From contig NZ_JAAALB010000046.1 of NCBI RefSeq assembly GCF_009905545.1, forward strand, positions 1 through 45,561: a stretch of 45,561 nt of DNA, in the 5' to 3' direction. How positions within the stretch are numbered: the stretch's first letter is position 1; every line of letters starts with the position of its first letter. Of this stretch, positions 1 to 8,531 are shown piece after piece. The notes beneath the pieces are model-generated. The model was not told the origin of the DNA, did not search any database, and saw nothing but the letters and a program-made list of their open reading frames with translations. This stretch comes from Cellulophaga sp. BC115SP (GTDB taxonomy: Bacteria > Bacteroidota > Bacteroidia > Cytophagales > Spirosomataceae). The position numbers and the translations under genes are program-made.

Positions 1-302
1 AAAACTTATAGCTTTATAGCCATGCTTTTTGATTTTTATATTTTGAACTTTTGGGTGATAATGAATTCCTAAACTTCTACATAACCCGTATGCTATGCTT
101 ACGCACGCAATTAATTTTTTGAGCTTAGTAATTGATTGTAAATGTGTACTTTCCAAGTTAAATCCTCGTCCTTTAAACGACTGAGAAACAGTTTCTATCG
201 TCCAGCGTTTTCGATAAAGTTGTCCCATAAATTCAGCGTTTACGGTTCCTATTAAAAACAACAAATGATACAACACTTGTAATTTCTTTGCTGAGCCGTT
301 GG
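1..302 (-). pseudogene. IS4-type transposase, C-terminal remnant
   Basis: The minus strand stays open from about 302 to the window edge and encodes about 100 residues. It contains LYRKRWTIETVSQSFKGRGF, an exact Y-x2-R-x3-E-x6-K signature of IS4-family DDE transposases, where the E is the third catalytic acid. This is followed by a typical C-terminal stretch (ESTHLQSITKLKKLIACVSI). The first two catalytic aspartates and the whole N-terminal part are missing. A stop (TGA) lies just upstream of the open stretch, and the ATG at 307 after the leader hairpin runs in another frame and stops after 24 codons. The copy is therefore internally deleted and dead. The true end lies beyond the left edge. 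Confident about the family, less so about the exact deletion point. Confidence 0.8.
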
Positions 303-304
303 TT

Positions 305-357
305 CATAGGAAGTGATGTGTTTTTAAAGTTTGGTCGCTACAAAAATCTCACTTCCT
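305..357 (-). mobile_element. leader hairpin of the broken IS4-type element
   Basis: On the minus strand AGGAAGTGA (357-349) and TCACTTCCT (316-308) form a perfect 9-bp inverted repeat that ends one base before an ATG (307-305). The purine-rich arm could act as, or compete with, a ribosome-binding site. The same arrangement, with a related loop (TTTTGT...CGAC...AAAC), is seen at 45468-45523 at the other end of the window. Inference: it is the preserved 5' leader of the insertion element whose body was deleted. Confidence 0.5.
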
Positions 358-377
358 TTTATTTTTAACAATTTTAG

Positions 378-440
378 CTGGGTCGAGTACCCATTACCTT
401 TAATTATATTAATAAAGTTGATACAGTCTTAGTTAGATAG
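378..440 (+). pseudogene. tail of a degraded paralogue of the next gene
   Basis: Reading toward the stop TAG at 438-440, this stretch ends in FNYINKVDTVLVR. The intact gene at 504-896 ends in FNRDVDTVSVR. The DNA also matches (GATACAGT, GTTAGATAGA). An in-frame stop at 375-377 closes it upstream. It looks like the last roughly 20 codons of a tandem copy of the same gene, cut off on its left near the transposon remnant. The match is short, so chance cannot be fully excluded. Confidence 0.5.
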
Positions 441-503
441 ACCCTTCACATAAAAATATGTTTTTTACTTCGGTAATGGTAAGTAAACAGAGTCTTATGT
501 TAA

Positions 504-896
504 ATGAAAAATAAAAATTTAATTTTCCCAACCTTAGGGTTTGTAGGAATATTGATCTTTAAATTTGTAATAGAGCCAATAGCTATAAAGTCTGCAAACG
601 ATACATTTATTAATGACTCCTATTTGTACCTACTTATTTCAAAGCCAAATGAAGATGAAGGAGACAAAGGGACTTATACATATCAATGTTTAGATTTAGA
701 CAAAAAATCACATTGGTATAAAAAAAGATTCGATCCCGAAATAAGTGGTAGAAAATTATATAATGCAGTAATAGTAGGAGATACCATCCAGAAGGACAAA
801 GGGTCACCATTTATATTGCTTAAAAGAAAGAAATTAATATTAAACATACCTGCTGATGACTTTAATAGAGATGTAGATACAGTTTCGGTTAGATAG
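504..896 (+). CDS. small membrane-anchored protein of unknown function
   Basis: A 130-residue protein I cannot assign to a family. Residues 7-27 are hydrophobic (LIFPTLGFVGILIFKFVIEP) and would act as a signal anchor. The rest is polar, with lysine- and aspartate-rich stretches, and probably lies outside the cytoplasm. The ATG at 504 is preceded by another ATG at 497 in a frame that stops quickly, so 504 is the preferred start. It stands alone between a transposon remnant and a repeat cluster. The tail of a diverged copy lies about 60 bases upstream, so the family seems to occur in tandem. Small proteins in tandem arrays are often immunity or surface proteins, but nothing here shows which. 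Confidence 0.55.
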   Translation: MKNKNLIFPTLGFVGILIFKFVIEPIAIKSANDTFINDSYLYLLISKPNEDEGDKGTYTYQCLDLDKKSHWYKKRFDPEISGRKLYNAVIVGDTIQKDKGSPFILLKRKKLILNIPADDFNRDVDTVSVR

Positions 897-1090
897 ATAC
901 TGTAATGAAAGCCAGTACTAGCTGGGGGGAAGCTTACAATTCTATTGCTGGAATCGAGGATAAAATCCTTAGAAAATTTGAGTGCTGGCTTGGAAGCCAG
1001 CACTAGTGGGCAGGACAATACACTCGGAAATTTATCAGCACCGTAGGTGCGACAGTTTGGTAGCAAAGATTTAATAAGAGAGAATTAAAA

Positions 1091-1143
1091 AGCGCCGTAG
1101 GTGCGACAGAATATGGTTTGTTTTCTGTCGCACCTATGGCGCT
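1091..1143. repeat. 21-bp inverted repeat of the GCGCCGTAGGTGCGACAG family
   Basis: Arms AGCGCCGTAGGTGCGACAG(AA) and its reverse complement pair over 21 bases with one mismatch, around an 11-base centre. A single-armed copy is at about 1040-1058 and a decayed one near 1430-1450. Function unknown; not followed by a T-tract on either strand. Confidence 0.8.
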
Positions 1144-1318
1144 TAAATGATTATAATTCATAACGATAATACTACCAAACTTTCGCTTCTGTGTCGCTTC
1201 ATCAATATAAATTTATCCTAGTAAACTATTTTCAAATGATTTAATTTTTTGAAATTAGGATAGAATCCTTAGAAAATTTGAGTACTGGCTAGGAAGCCAG
1301 CACTAGCGAGGATAGATT

Positions 1319-1406
1319 ACTAGTTCAAGACTTCGTCTTGAACTCATTTTTTTATACAGTTTGAAACTGAAGCAAAAGTTAGTCCGAGACTAAGTCTCGA
1401 ACTAGT
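1319..1406. repeat. 88-bp MITE-like element, copy 1
   Basis: The element starts with ACTAGTTCAAGAC and ends with GTCTCGAACTAGT, which are terminal inverted repeats matching 12 of 13. Each end is also a palindrome by itself (AGTTCAAGAC-TTC-GTCTTGAACT, and AGTCCGAGACT with AGTCTCGAACT). The middle is a T-run followed by CAGTTTGAAACTG. A second full copy lies at 7339-7426 and a right-truncated one at 21247-21305. No coding capacity. Confidence 0.8.
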
Positions 1407-1614
1407 CAATAATGCAATCTTATTTTGTTTATCTGTCGTACCTTGGCGCTTTATCAATATAAATCCATCCTTGAGATTTATATGCAAATGATTCAACTTT
1501 GTGAAATTAGGATAGAATCCTTAGAAAATTGAGTACTGGCTTGGAAGCCAGCACTAGCGGGAATCCTTAGAAAATGTGAGTGCTAAGTTGGAAACAAATG
1601 ATTGCAGCGGAAAA

Positions 1615-3189
1615 CTATTCAATCAATTTATTCACTTTTTCAACAAGCTTATCTATTCTACCAAGTATGAAATTATCAAAATCCAAATCTAATGATGTTG
1701 CAGGGCATAATGCACTTTCCAATATATCGTCAATGGATGTCACCGGTAAAAGGTCTTTATACAAATTTGGAGCTTTGTCTTTTATACGTTGATTATCCGC
1801 GTTATTTAAAAAACAAAAGTTAGCTAAACAGTTTATTTTTTTTCGATCAACCCCTAATCTCTCCAAATATTTTTTCGGAAATATATGATGAAATTCATTT
1901 CTATTTACTGTTTTTAATACATCTCCTAATCTAACATTAGCTCCGGAAATAAATGACTTTGGATTGCTATTTGCCAACATTAATACAAAAGTTTTAGTAT
2001 TTACAGTTCCAACATTAAAAATACTTTCAGAAAAATATTGTCTATCTATTATGCAACTAAACTCAGCAATCAAGGTATTTTCATCTCCTGCGAGAGCTTT
2101 CATTAGTGAAATATCTGTTTTATGCCTATCTTGAATAGCGGAATTATAACGTCTTGCAAAGTTTGACTTCCAAAACCATTTAATTAGCTGCTTTCTTTGA
2201 ATATCATTGTAAGCCTTTCCACTTACTCTATCAGTAGCAAAAAATGTAGATAGAGACACAATCATTGATGGATACGGCAGCCAATCCAGTGATTCAACTT
2301 TTAATTGGTCTTTTAAAAATTCAATTGCACCTTTTATCCCACTTCTAATCCTTTCGAAATTAGCTCTAACTTCCTCTCCTGTTAAACTCATTATTACCGC
2401 AGGTGAAGTTTCACCACGAATTATTCCACTACAACATTTCAATTGCAAATCTTTATCTTGAGCTAAATTACCGAATCCATACGGTTTCAGTTCTTCAGCT
2501 AATTCAGAAAACTCCTCCTGTAAATCAAAGTTAGCACTCCAACTCCATGCAGTCAAAAGTTGATATGTGTTTAATGGTGTACCTGCTCTGTTTATTCTCT
2601 CAAACACAATTGCGATGCTTTCTTTACTATCTGTTTCAAATTCTTGTGCAGGTAACGAATACTCTTGAAACCTTTGCTGAACTCTCAAAATTATATCTCT
2701 TCTTGCTTGGTCAAGCTTACTTACTTCTCCGTAAAACTTTCCTGCATCAAAAATCACAGACATTGGAAAATGCTGATTTTCAACTACTTCAAAATTTGAT
2801 AGGGCTACAAACTTACTTTCTTGTATATCATCGCTTGCGTCAAAATCAAAATAAATATCAAGCCATTCATAATTATTTGAAGGTAATAGCTCGGTTTGAA
2901 AGACACTAAACAATGATGTTAGTCTTTGTTGTCCATCTAAGACATAATACACAGGATGCTCTTTTCTTGGATCAGGAATTGTAAAATTGCCCAACTCTTT
3001 CTCCGATTCAAGTCTTGTACTTGTTTTCCATAAAAAAACTGTCCCAATTGGGAAATTCTTATAAATACTATCTAAAAGAAAACTAACTTGTTGTGGTGTC
3101 CATACCCAATCTCTTTGAAACGCAGGTATTCTAATTTCTCCAGAAATTACTCTGTCAATTACCCTTCTTATTGTTAATGATTCTGCCAT
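1615..3189 (-). CDS. DUF262/HNH protein, GmrSD-like nuclease candidate
   Basis: A 524-residue protein with an N-terminal DUF262 (GmrSD N-terminal) domain. It shows IPAFQRDWVW at 21-30, LLDSIYKNFPIGTVFLWK at 38-55 and the nucleotide-binding DGQQR motif at 85-89. The C-terminal part has an HNH-type core: HHIFP at 434-438, then an asparagine-rich NCLANFCFLNN segment and NQRIKDKAP. In characterised relatives (GmrSD, BrxU, SspE) DUF262 binds or hydrolyses nucleotides and the HNH part cuts DNA, often modified phage DNA. Here both halves are in one chain. No methylase or other defence gene is adjacent; neighbours are repeats, a transposon remnant and dnaK. A role in phage defence is inferred from the family only. 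It starts at ATG 3189 and has its own short upstream region. Confidence 0.8.
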   Translation of the reverse strand: MAESLTIRRVIDRVISGEIRIPAFQRDWVWTPQQVSFLLDSIYKNFPIGTVFLWKTSTRLESEKELGNFTIPDPRKEHPVYYVLDGQQRLTSLFSVFQTELLPSNNYEWLDIYFDFDASDDIQESKFVALSNFEVVENQHFPMSVIFDAGKFYGEVSKLDQARRDIILRVQQRFQEYSLPAQEFETDSKESIAIVFERINRAGTPLNTYQLLTAWSWSANFDLQEEFSELAEELKPYGFGNLAQDKDLQLKCCSGIIRGETSPAVIMSLTGEEVRANFERIRSGIKGAIEFLKDQLKVESLDWLPYPSMIVSLSTFFATDRVSGKAYNDIQRKQLIKWFWKSNFARRYNSAIQDRHKTDISLMKALAGDENTLIAEFSCIIDRQYFSESIFNVGTVNTKTFVLMLANSNPKSFISGANVRLGDVLKTVNRNEFHHIFPKKYLERLGVDRKKINCLANFCFLNNADNQRIKDKAPNLYKDLLPVTSIDDILESALCPATSLDLDFDNFILGRIDKLVEKVNKLIE

Positions 3190-3280
3190 TATACTTTAAC
3201 TGTTATTGAACGAACATATTCTTATCCAAAAACTCATCTTTTATAAACCCAATCTACTCAATTATGTAGATTTTTCACAA

Positions 3281-3349
3281 AAAAAGTGCTACAAAATCTC
3301 CTTTCAAAAAACTGAAAGATTCCCGAAGGGAGATTCTATAGCACTTTAA
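3281..3349 (-). terminator. terminator of dnaK
   Basis: Read on the minus strand downstream of dnaK, AAAGTGCTA pairs with TAGCACTTT and AATCTCC with GGAGATT. A small CTTTCA/TGAAAG hairpin sits in the loop, and a run of seven T follows. This fits an intrinsic terminator. A separate small GTCGG-TTA-CCGAC hairpin lies next to the stop codon. Confidence 0.75.
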
Positions 3350-3389
3350 TTTATATTTAGCCAGAGGCTAAGGGTCGGTTACCGACTTC

Positions 3390-5294
3390 TTATTTCACTT
3401 CTTCAAATGGAACGTCTTCTGCTTGTGAAGAACCACCACCTGCATTAGCTGATTGACCTGCATCGCCAGTTGGTTGAGCTGCGTCACCACCTTGAGCGTA
3501 CATTTCTTGAGATGCTGCCATCCAAGCGTTGTTCAATTTTTCTAATGAAGCATCGATAGAAGCAATATCACGTGAAGCGTGTGCTGTACGTAATTCTGCC
3601 AAAGCACCTTCAATTGCAGTTTTGTTACCTTCTGAAAGTTTTTCACCGTACTCTTTCAATTGTTTTTCTGTTTGGAAAATCAATGAGTCTGCTTGGTTAA
3701 CTTTCTCGATTTTTTCTTTTTCTGCTTTATCTGCTGCCTCGTTTGCTTTCGCTTCTTGACGCATTCTTTCGATTTCTGCATCTGTCAAACCGCTTGATGC
3801 TTCGATACGGATATTGTTTTCTTTACCTGTACCTTTATCTTTCGCTGATACATGCAAGATACCGTTGGCATCGATATCGAAAATTACTTCGATTTGAGGA
3901 ACACCACGTGGTGCTGGTGGAATACCGTCTAAGTGGAAACGACCTAATGAACGGTTGTTAGCTGCCATTGGACGCTCACCTTGTAAGATATTCAATTCCA
4001 CAGATGGCTGGCTATCAGATGCCGTTGAGAATACCTCAGACTTACGAGTTGGGATTGTAGTGTTTGCTTCAATCAATTTAGTGAACACGCCACCCATAGT
4101 CTCGATACCTAATGACAAAGGAATAACGTCTAGCAACAATACATCTTTTACTTCACCTGTCAATACACCACCTTGTACTGCTGCACCGATTGCTACTGCT
4201 TCGTCAGGGTTAACGCCTTTAGATGCTTTCTTACCCCAGAATTTCTCTACTTCTTCAACTACACGTGGGATACGAGTCGAACCACCTACCAAGATAACTT
4301 CATCGATATCAGAGTTGCTGTAGCCAGAGTTTTTCATAGCACGACGGCAAGGCTCCAACATTCTTTGAATCAAAGTATCAGCCAATTGCTCAAATTTAGC
4401 ACGTGACAATGAACGTACTAAGTGCTTAGGCATACCATTTACTGGGAAGATATATGGCAAGTTGATTTCTGTAGATGCTCCAGACGACAACTCGATTTTA
4501 GCTTTTTCAGCTGCTTCTTTCAAACGTTGCAATGCCATTGGGTCTTGACGCAAATCAACACCTTCGTCATTTTTAAATTCGTCTGCCAACCAGTTGATGA
4601 TTACTTGGTCGAAGTCATCACCACCTAAGTGAGTATCACCGTCGGTTGATTTTACTTCGAATACACCGTCACCTAATTCCAAAATTGAAATATCGAAAGT
4701 ACCACCACCAAGGTCAAATACTGCGATTTTCATATCTTTACCACCTTTGTCCAAACCGTAAGCCAAAGCAGCAGCAGTTGGTTCGTTGATGATACGTTTT
4801 ACTTCCAAACCAGCGATTGCACCAGCTTCTTTTGTAGCCTGACGCTCAGCATCGTTGAAGTATGCAGGAACTGTAATAACCGCTTCAGTAACAGTTTGAC
4901 CTAAATAATCTTCAGCAGTTTGCTTCATTTTAGTCAAAATCTGCGCTGAGATTTCTTGAGGCGTATATAAACGGTCACCGATACGTACACGTGGCGTATC
5001 GTTTGAACCTTGTTCTACTGTGTAAGCAATTGTTTTAAGCTCGCTACCTACTTCAGAATAGCGCTTACCCATAAAACGTTTGATAGATGAAATTGTGTTT
5101 GTTGGATTTGTAATTGCCTGACGTTTTGCTGGATCTCCTACTTTACGTTCTCCGTTTCCGTTATCCAAAAATGCTACGATTGAAGGTGTAGTACGACGAC
5201 CTTCTGAGTTGGCGATTACGACTGGCTCGTTACCTTCCATAACTGCAACACAAGAGTTGGTTGTGCCTAAGTCAATACCGATAATTTTTCCCAT
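3390..5294 (-). CDS. dnaK: molecular chaperone DnaK (Hsp70)
   Basis: A 634-residue cytosolic Hsp70 that folds and refolds proteins through an ATP cycle with DnaJ and GrpE. The ATPase domain begins with [16 protein letters not shown] at 5-20 and contains the phosphate loop [10 protein letters not shown] and the connect motif [10 protein letters not shown]. The substrate domain follows ([17 protein letters not shown], then [15 protein letters not shown]). The C-terminal lid ends in a glycine- and alanine-rich linker and the acidic tail EDVPFEEVK, the usual bacterial DnaK end. Length is normal. It stands alone, with no grpE or dnaJ beside it, and has its own terminator. No CIRCE element was seen upstream. 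Confidence 0.98.
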   Translation of the reverse strand: MGKIIGIDLGTTNSCVAVMEGNEPVVIANSEGRRTTPSIVAFLDNGNGERKVGDPAKRQAITNPTNTISSIKRFMGKRYSEVGSELKTIAYTVEQGSNDTPRVRIGDRLYTPQEISAQILTKMKQTAEDYLGQTVTEAVITVPAYFNDAERQATKEAGAIAGLEVKRIINEPTAAALAYGLDKGGKDMKIAVFDLGGGTFDISILELGDGVFEVKSTDGDTHLGGDDFDQVIINWLADEFKNDEGVDLRQDPMALQRLKEAAEKAKIELSSGASTEINLPYIFPVNGMPKHLVRSLSRAKFEQLADTLIQRMLEPCRRAMKNSGYSNSDIDEVILVGGSTRIPRVVEEVEKFWGKKASKGVNPDEAVAIGAAVQGGVLTGEVKDVLLLDVIPLSLGIETMGGVFTKLIEANTTIPTRKSEVFSTASDSQPSVELNILQGERPMAANNRSLGRFHLDGIPPAPRGVPQIEVIFDIDANGILHVSAKDKGTGKENNIRIEASSGLTDAEIERMRQEAKANEAADKAEKEKIEKVNQADSLIFQTEKQLKEYGEKLSEGNKTAIEGALAELRTAHASRDIASIDASLEKLNNAWMAASQEMYAQGGDAAQPTGDAGQSANAGGGSSQAEDVPFEEVK

Positions 5295-5410
5295 TGCTAG
5301 AGTGAATTAATTATTGTTAAATATCTTGTTTTCTTTTTAGGTCAAATGTTAAGATTGGTTTATTCCACCGTTCGGACTGTGCCTTTCATATCTTTTTTTC
5401 ATCTGACGAC

Positions 5411-5438
5411 GTAAAGTATTTAACAATCTTAATGCCAA
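5411..5438 (-). promoter_or_regulatory. possible dnaK promoter
   Basis: On the minus strand TTG (5438-5436) is followed after 17 bases by TACTTTAC (5418-5411). This is a partial match to the Bacteroidota TTTG/TAnnTTTG pattern and lies about 115 bases upstream of the dnaK start. Weak evidence. Confidence 0.3.
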
Positions 5439-5724
5439 CCGAAAATTTAGTTAATTTTGCTGACAATCTGTCAGTATGCCAAAATAGCCCATTTTTAATG
5501 TCTGACAAAAGATTAGGCACTATGACAGGAATGGCAGATTCTTCGGAGTGATGAGTTTTGAGTTTTGAGTAGGTTTAAAAAAATTCTGATTTGGGATTGC
5601 TGATTTCGGAGATAAAGAAAAATACCTTTGTTTTTACAAAAAGAAGAAGATTGCACTTCCGATATCTGAAATAAATGGTTTTTATAATCCTTTGTGCAAT
5701 ACAAATTTGGGATAGCTGTTTAAC

Positions 5725-5789
5725 GATGTAGACGCAACCCTTGCGGTTGCCATTCCAAATGTAGCAACCGCAAGGGTTGCGTCTACATC
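5725..5789. repeat. 26-bp perfect palindrome in the dnaK upstream region
   Basis: Arms 5725-5750 and 5764-5789 are perfect reverse complements over 26 bases around a 13-base loop. The arm begins GATGTAGACGCAACCC. It belongs to the loose family of GTAGAGACG or GACGCAA palindromes also seen at 7262, 10114, 32234 and 45331. It lies between divergent genes, where no terminator is expected. The 974 bases at 5295-6268 hold this, the next palindrome, a 42-bp repeat at 6186 and no convincing gene. Confidence 0.9.
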
Positions 5790-5865
5790 CTCAAAAACAA
5801 AAAAGACACTCAAAGTGTATTTAATGAAATGTAGTTTTAGAACTAAAAGCTTGAAAGAATAATGA

Positions 5866-5905
5866 TTTTTTTTAGTCGGTGAATAAATTCACCGACTAAA
5901 AAAAA
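5866..5905. repeat. 19-bp perfect palindrome with A/T flanks
   Basis: Eight T then AGTCGGTGAAT, two A, and the exact reverse complement ending in eight A. Such T-stem-A hairpins can stop transcription from either side, but the neighbouring genes diverge from here. It may be a bidirectional insulator or the end of a small unannotated transcript. Confidence 0.8.
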
Positions 5906-6185
5906 CGAATACGCCACTTTTTAAATAACAAATACACAAATAACATGTAACACATATAAAGACCGTTAAGTAGAATTCCACCTACTATATACTTTTGCGA
6001 AAAATAGATTTCATCGTATTTATGCTCAAATTATTATTAGTGTTAGCTTGAATATTCATTATAGCTGGAAAATATATCTATAAACTGTTTATATTCTTCT
6101 GATTGTAATTTTATACAGATAACTGAGTAATCGTGCAAAAAAATATTTAATCAATTGAAAATGTAAGATATTGATAATTAAAATT

Positions 6186-6227
6186 TTACATTCACAATTC
6201 ATAACTCACAATTCAGCACTAATACTT
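6186..6227 (+). repeat. 42-bp interspersed repeat, copy 1
   Basis: TTACATTCACAATTC, ACTCACAATTCA and TAATACTT occur in the same order and spacing, inverted, at 29785-29826 (37 of 42 bases identical). Shorter relatives are at 28363-28384 and about 44130-44151. This copy lies 41 bases before the dehydrogenase start. Confidence 0.75.
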
Positions 6228-6268
6228 GATATACTGTTAACATTTTACTTCCATTAACTTATCTCGAA

Positions 6269-7213
6269 ATGAAAATTTATATCCACACTTTACTCAACGA
6301 TGCTGAAAAGCAATTATTAATCAACGCTTTACCTCCAGAAAAAGGTTATCAACTCAGTTTTGGTGATACGCTATTACCCGAAAATCGTAAAGAGACATTC
6401 TTGGAGGCAAGCGTATGCATGGGTAATGTACCCTTAGACTGGGCAGAGGAAAGCACAAAACTACAATGGCTACAGCTGCATTCTGCTGGCTTGGACCCCT
6501 ATCAGCAATTATCACATAGTCGTTTCCCAATCACTCATCTCAAAGGTTTTTTTGGTCAGTCAGTGGCCGAAACTGCAGTAGCTGGTATCATGGCAGTATA
6601 TCGTGGTATCGACCGATTGTCTGTGCTACAACCGCAAAAACAGTGGGTGGGTGGTAGTATTCGCCCTTCTTTACATTTATTATTCAGAAAAAAGGTCGGA
6701 ATTTTAGGCAATGGAGCGATTGGTCAAACAGTAGCAAAAATCTTAAATGGTTTTGACTGTGATATTAAAATCTTTTCAAGAACTGCCATCGAAGGACAAG
6801 TTTGGTCTTGGTCGGACATTGGAGCTTATTTGCCTGAATTAGATATTTTAGTCGCCTGTTTGCCAGAAACTACCGAAACAATCGGTTTGATAGATGAAGC
6901 TTTTCTAAATCAAATGAAAAAGGAAGCGTTGTTTGTCAACGTAGGTCGTGGCTCGGCAGTGAACGAACCAGTATTAATTGAAAAGTTACAAGCTGGCGCC
7001 ATCGCAGGGGCAGTGTTAGATGTTACAGCGGTAGAGCCACTTCCTCTAAATCATGTCTTATGGAGTATGCCAAACGTGCTTTTGACACAACACTCATCAG
7101 GGGGCTGGGCAGAAGAAAACGCCGATAAAGTCAAGGTATTTTTAAAAAATCTGAAAAGATTCGAAAATAATGAACCCTTAGAAAATATCGCAGATTTGGC
7201 GAAAGGATACTAG
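6269..7213 (+). CDS. D-2-hydroxyacid dehydrogenase
   Basis: A 314-residue cytosolic NAD(P)-dependent enzyme of the D-isomer-specific 2-hydroxyacid dehydrogenase family, which reduces 2-keto acids to D-2-hydroxy acids or the reverse. The Rossmann motif GNGAIG is at 147-152. The catalytic triad is visible: R227 in NVGRGSAVNE, E256 in DVTAVEPLP and H275 in LLTQHSSGG. The N-terminal substrate domain is diverged, as in GhrA-like and phosphoglycerate-dehydrogenase-like members, so the substrate cannot be read from sequence. It stands alone, divergent from dnaK and convergent with the next gene. Confidence 0.88.
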   Translation: MKIYIHTLLNDAEKQLLINALPPEKGYQLSFGDTLLPENRKETFLEASVCMGNVPLDWAEESTKLQWLQLHSAGLDPYQQLSHSRFPITHLKGFFGQSVAETAVAGIMAVYRGIDRLSVLQPQKQWVGGSIRPSLHLLFRKKVGILGNGAIGQTVAKILNGFDCDIKIFSRTAIEGQVWSWSDIGAYLPELDILVACLPETTETIGLIDEAFLNQMKKEALFVNVGRGSAVNEPVLIEKLQAGAIAGAVLDVTAVEPLPLNHVLWSMPNVLLTQHSSGGWAEENADKVKVFLKNLKRFENNEPLENIADLAKGY

Positions 7214-7224
7214 GGAGTGATGAG

Positions 7225-7254
7225 TTTGGAGTGCGGAGTTATCCGCATTCCAAA
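7225..7254. terminator. hairpin after the dehydrogenase gene
   Basis: TTTGGAGTGCGGA and TCCGCATTCCAAA pair over 13 bases with one G-T pair around GTTA, 11 bases after the stop. It lies between convergent genes. No long T-run follows, so termination is likely but not certain. Confidence 0.5.
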
Positions 7255-7261
7255 CCCTGTA

Positions 7262-7283
7262 GAGACGTAATATTTTACGTCTC
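7262..7283. repeat. GAGACG palindrome
   Basis: GAGACGTAA-TATT-TTACGTCTC is a perfect 9-bp stem preceded by GTA. It is a small member of the GTAGAGACG palindrome family scattered between genes here. Confidence 0.7.
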
Positions 7284-7338
7284 CAAACCTCATAGCTAAC
7301 ACCCAATCAATTACAAATTGTGTAGAAATATCTAAATT

Positions 7339-7426
7339 ACTAGTTCAAGACTTAGTCTTGGACTTATTTTTTTAAGCAGTTTATAAACTGTAGAAAATGC
7401 TAGTCCGAGACAAAGTCTCGAACTAG
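7339..7426. repeat. 88-bp MITE-like element, copy 2
   Basis: Same ends, length and internal layout as the element at 1319-1406 (ACTAGTTCAAGAC ... GTCTCGAACTAG), with scattered substitutions in the middle. It lies in the 228-base gap between two convergent genes, so insertion there would be harmless. Confidence 0.8.
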
Positions 7427-7441
7427 GTATTGAAATCAACA

Positions 7442-8398
7442 TCATATTCCTAATTTGGACATCAATTTTGCTCCCATGCTGTTTTTGTTAGAAATATATC
7501 GCACACTCGCACCAATATATGGCGCAGTGCCAGGATGATACGTTTGTAGATTTTCAACCGCTGAATTAAAGATTTTGTCCTGTCTGAAAGTAACTATTCC
7601 ACCTTCTAATGAAAAATTGAATACCTTCAGTACATGTGCATTGGCTGAAACTGTAAACTTTACTTGCTGATAATTTTCCTTTCGAGCTAGCTTTTCTCCT
7701 GTACCCAACTCCTGAAAACCTCCGCTATAGCCTCCTAAAGCAATATTTCCTCCCAAATTAAACCATTCTGTTATTTTACGAGTACCAGTCACTTGGAAAG
7801 GCAAAATCCCAGAAATACGCCAATCTTCATTAATCCGTTTGTTGAAACCAAAAATCGGAATAATTTTAAATTTTTGATTGAACACCACCGCTGTGCCGTA
7901 CATAATTTGGGTGTTTAGCCCCAAAACTCGTACACGAGCTGCACCTCCCCATAAAAAAGGTTGGGGCGAAAAAAATGTCTCATTAGATTCCGTGATGCCT
8001 AATCCACCTCCGTATAACCAAAATTTGTCTCGCAAACTTGCCTTCAATTGGAAAACTCCAGCCGAAAGAGTTTTATAACCGCCTGACGGAGTTTCTTTTC
8101 CAGAAATAGTGGGGTTTATCTGACTTAAATTTGCGACTAAAAAGGTATGCTTCGCCTGAATATCAAACTTTTTTCCAAAACCAATACCTACGTTAAAATC
8201 CGTAGAAAGTGGCACAAAACCAAGTGTTGAGGTTCGAGTAAGTCCAAAGTCTTTTCCATCGCCCATATTAGCTGACGGAATTGCTTCGGTTTTGATCGTA
8301 ATATTAGGGTAAAATATTTGAGAGATTGAGTTGTTTTGGGCTTGGGCATATAATCCTAGCGCCATAAGAGAAATTGTAAAGCTGAATCTTTTGAACAT
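7442..8398 (-). CDS. DUF6268-type outer-membrane beta-barrel protein
   Basis: The preferred start is the ATG at 8398, which gives 318 residues and a clean signal peptide (MFKRFSFTISLMALGLYAQA, cut before QNNS). The longer frame from 8461 would put 21 polar residues before it. The mature part alternates aromatic and small residues in many short strands (FGLTRTSTLGFVPL, VRVLGLNTQIMYGTAV, WFNLGGNIALGG), as expected of an outer-membrane barrel. The pattern resembles the DUF6268 family. No function is known. It stands alone and converges with the dehydrogenase. Confidence 0.7.
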   Translation of the reverse strand: MFKRFSFTISLMALGLYAQAQNNSISQIFYPNITIKTEAIPSANMGDGKDFGLTRTSTLGFVPLSTDFNVGIGFGKKFDIQAKHTFLVANLSQINPTISGKETPSGGYKTLSAGVFQLKASLRDKFWLYGGGLGITESNETFFSPQPFLWGGAARVRVLGLNTQIMYGTAVVFNQKFKIIPIFGFNKRINEDWRISGILPFQVTGTRKITEWFNLGGNIALGGYSGGFQELGTGEKLARKENYQQVKFTVSANAHVLKVFNFSLEGGIVTFRQDKIFNSAVENLQTYHPGTAPYIGASVRYISNKNSMGAKLMSKLGI

Positions 8399-8531
8399 AT
8401 TATCAAAGGTTATATGCGGTTTTAACGAAAATACACCAAAAATAGTATGATAGTGATGCAACCCCTACTCGCACTGCTACGTCTATACGAGTATCTCATA
8501 AATCTATTCATTTACTAAATATCTTCTTATC

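Larger units (their letters stand above)
897..1614. repeat. intergenic cluster of palindromic repeats
   Basis: No gene is seen in these 718 bases. Three repeat types are interleaved. Type 1 is a TCCTTAGAAAATTTGAG core followed by the hairpin GTGCTGGCTT-GG-AAGCCAGCAC; copies are at about 957-1005, 1261-1308 and 1511-1557, with a truncated copy at 1561-1592. Type 2 is GCGCCGTAGGTGCGACAG and variants, at about 1040, 1091, 1123 and 1435. Type 3 is the 88-bp element at 1319-1406. Segments 1197-1308 and 1446-1560 are diverged direct repeats of each other, so the cluster grew by duplicating a type 2-linker-type 1 unit. The last copy ends about 20 bases from the stop of the DUF262 gene. Confidence 0.85.

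Noticed and set aside
683-1066. 127-codon frame on the minus strand
   Set aside because: It runs antisense through the small membrane-protein gene and into the repeat cluster; its product has no recognisable features.
957-1592. CRISPR array
   Set aside because: Repeats are few, of unequal spacing, diverged and interleaved with other repeat types; no cas genes in the window.
3529-4628. several 70-120 codon frames on the plus strand inside dnaK
   Set aside because: Antisense shadows of a strongly conserved gene; no start context or family.
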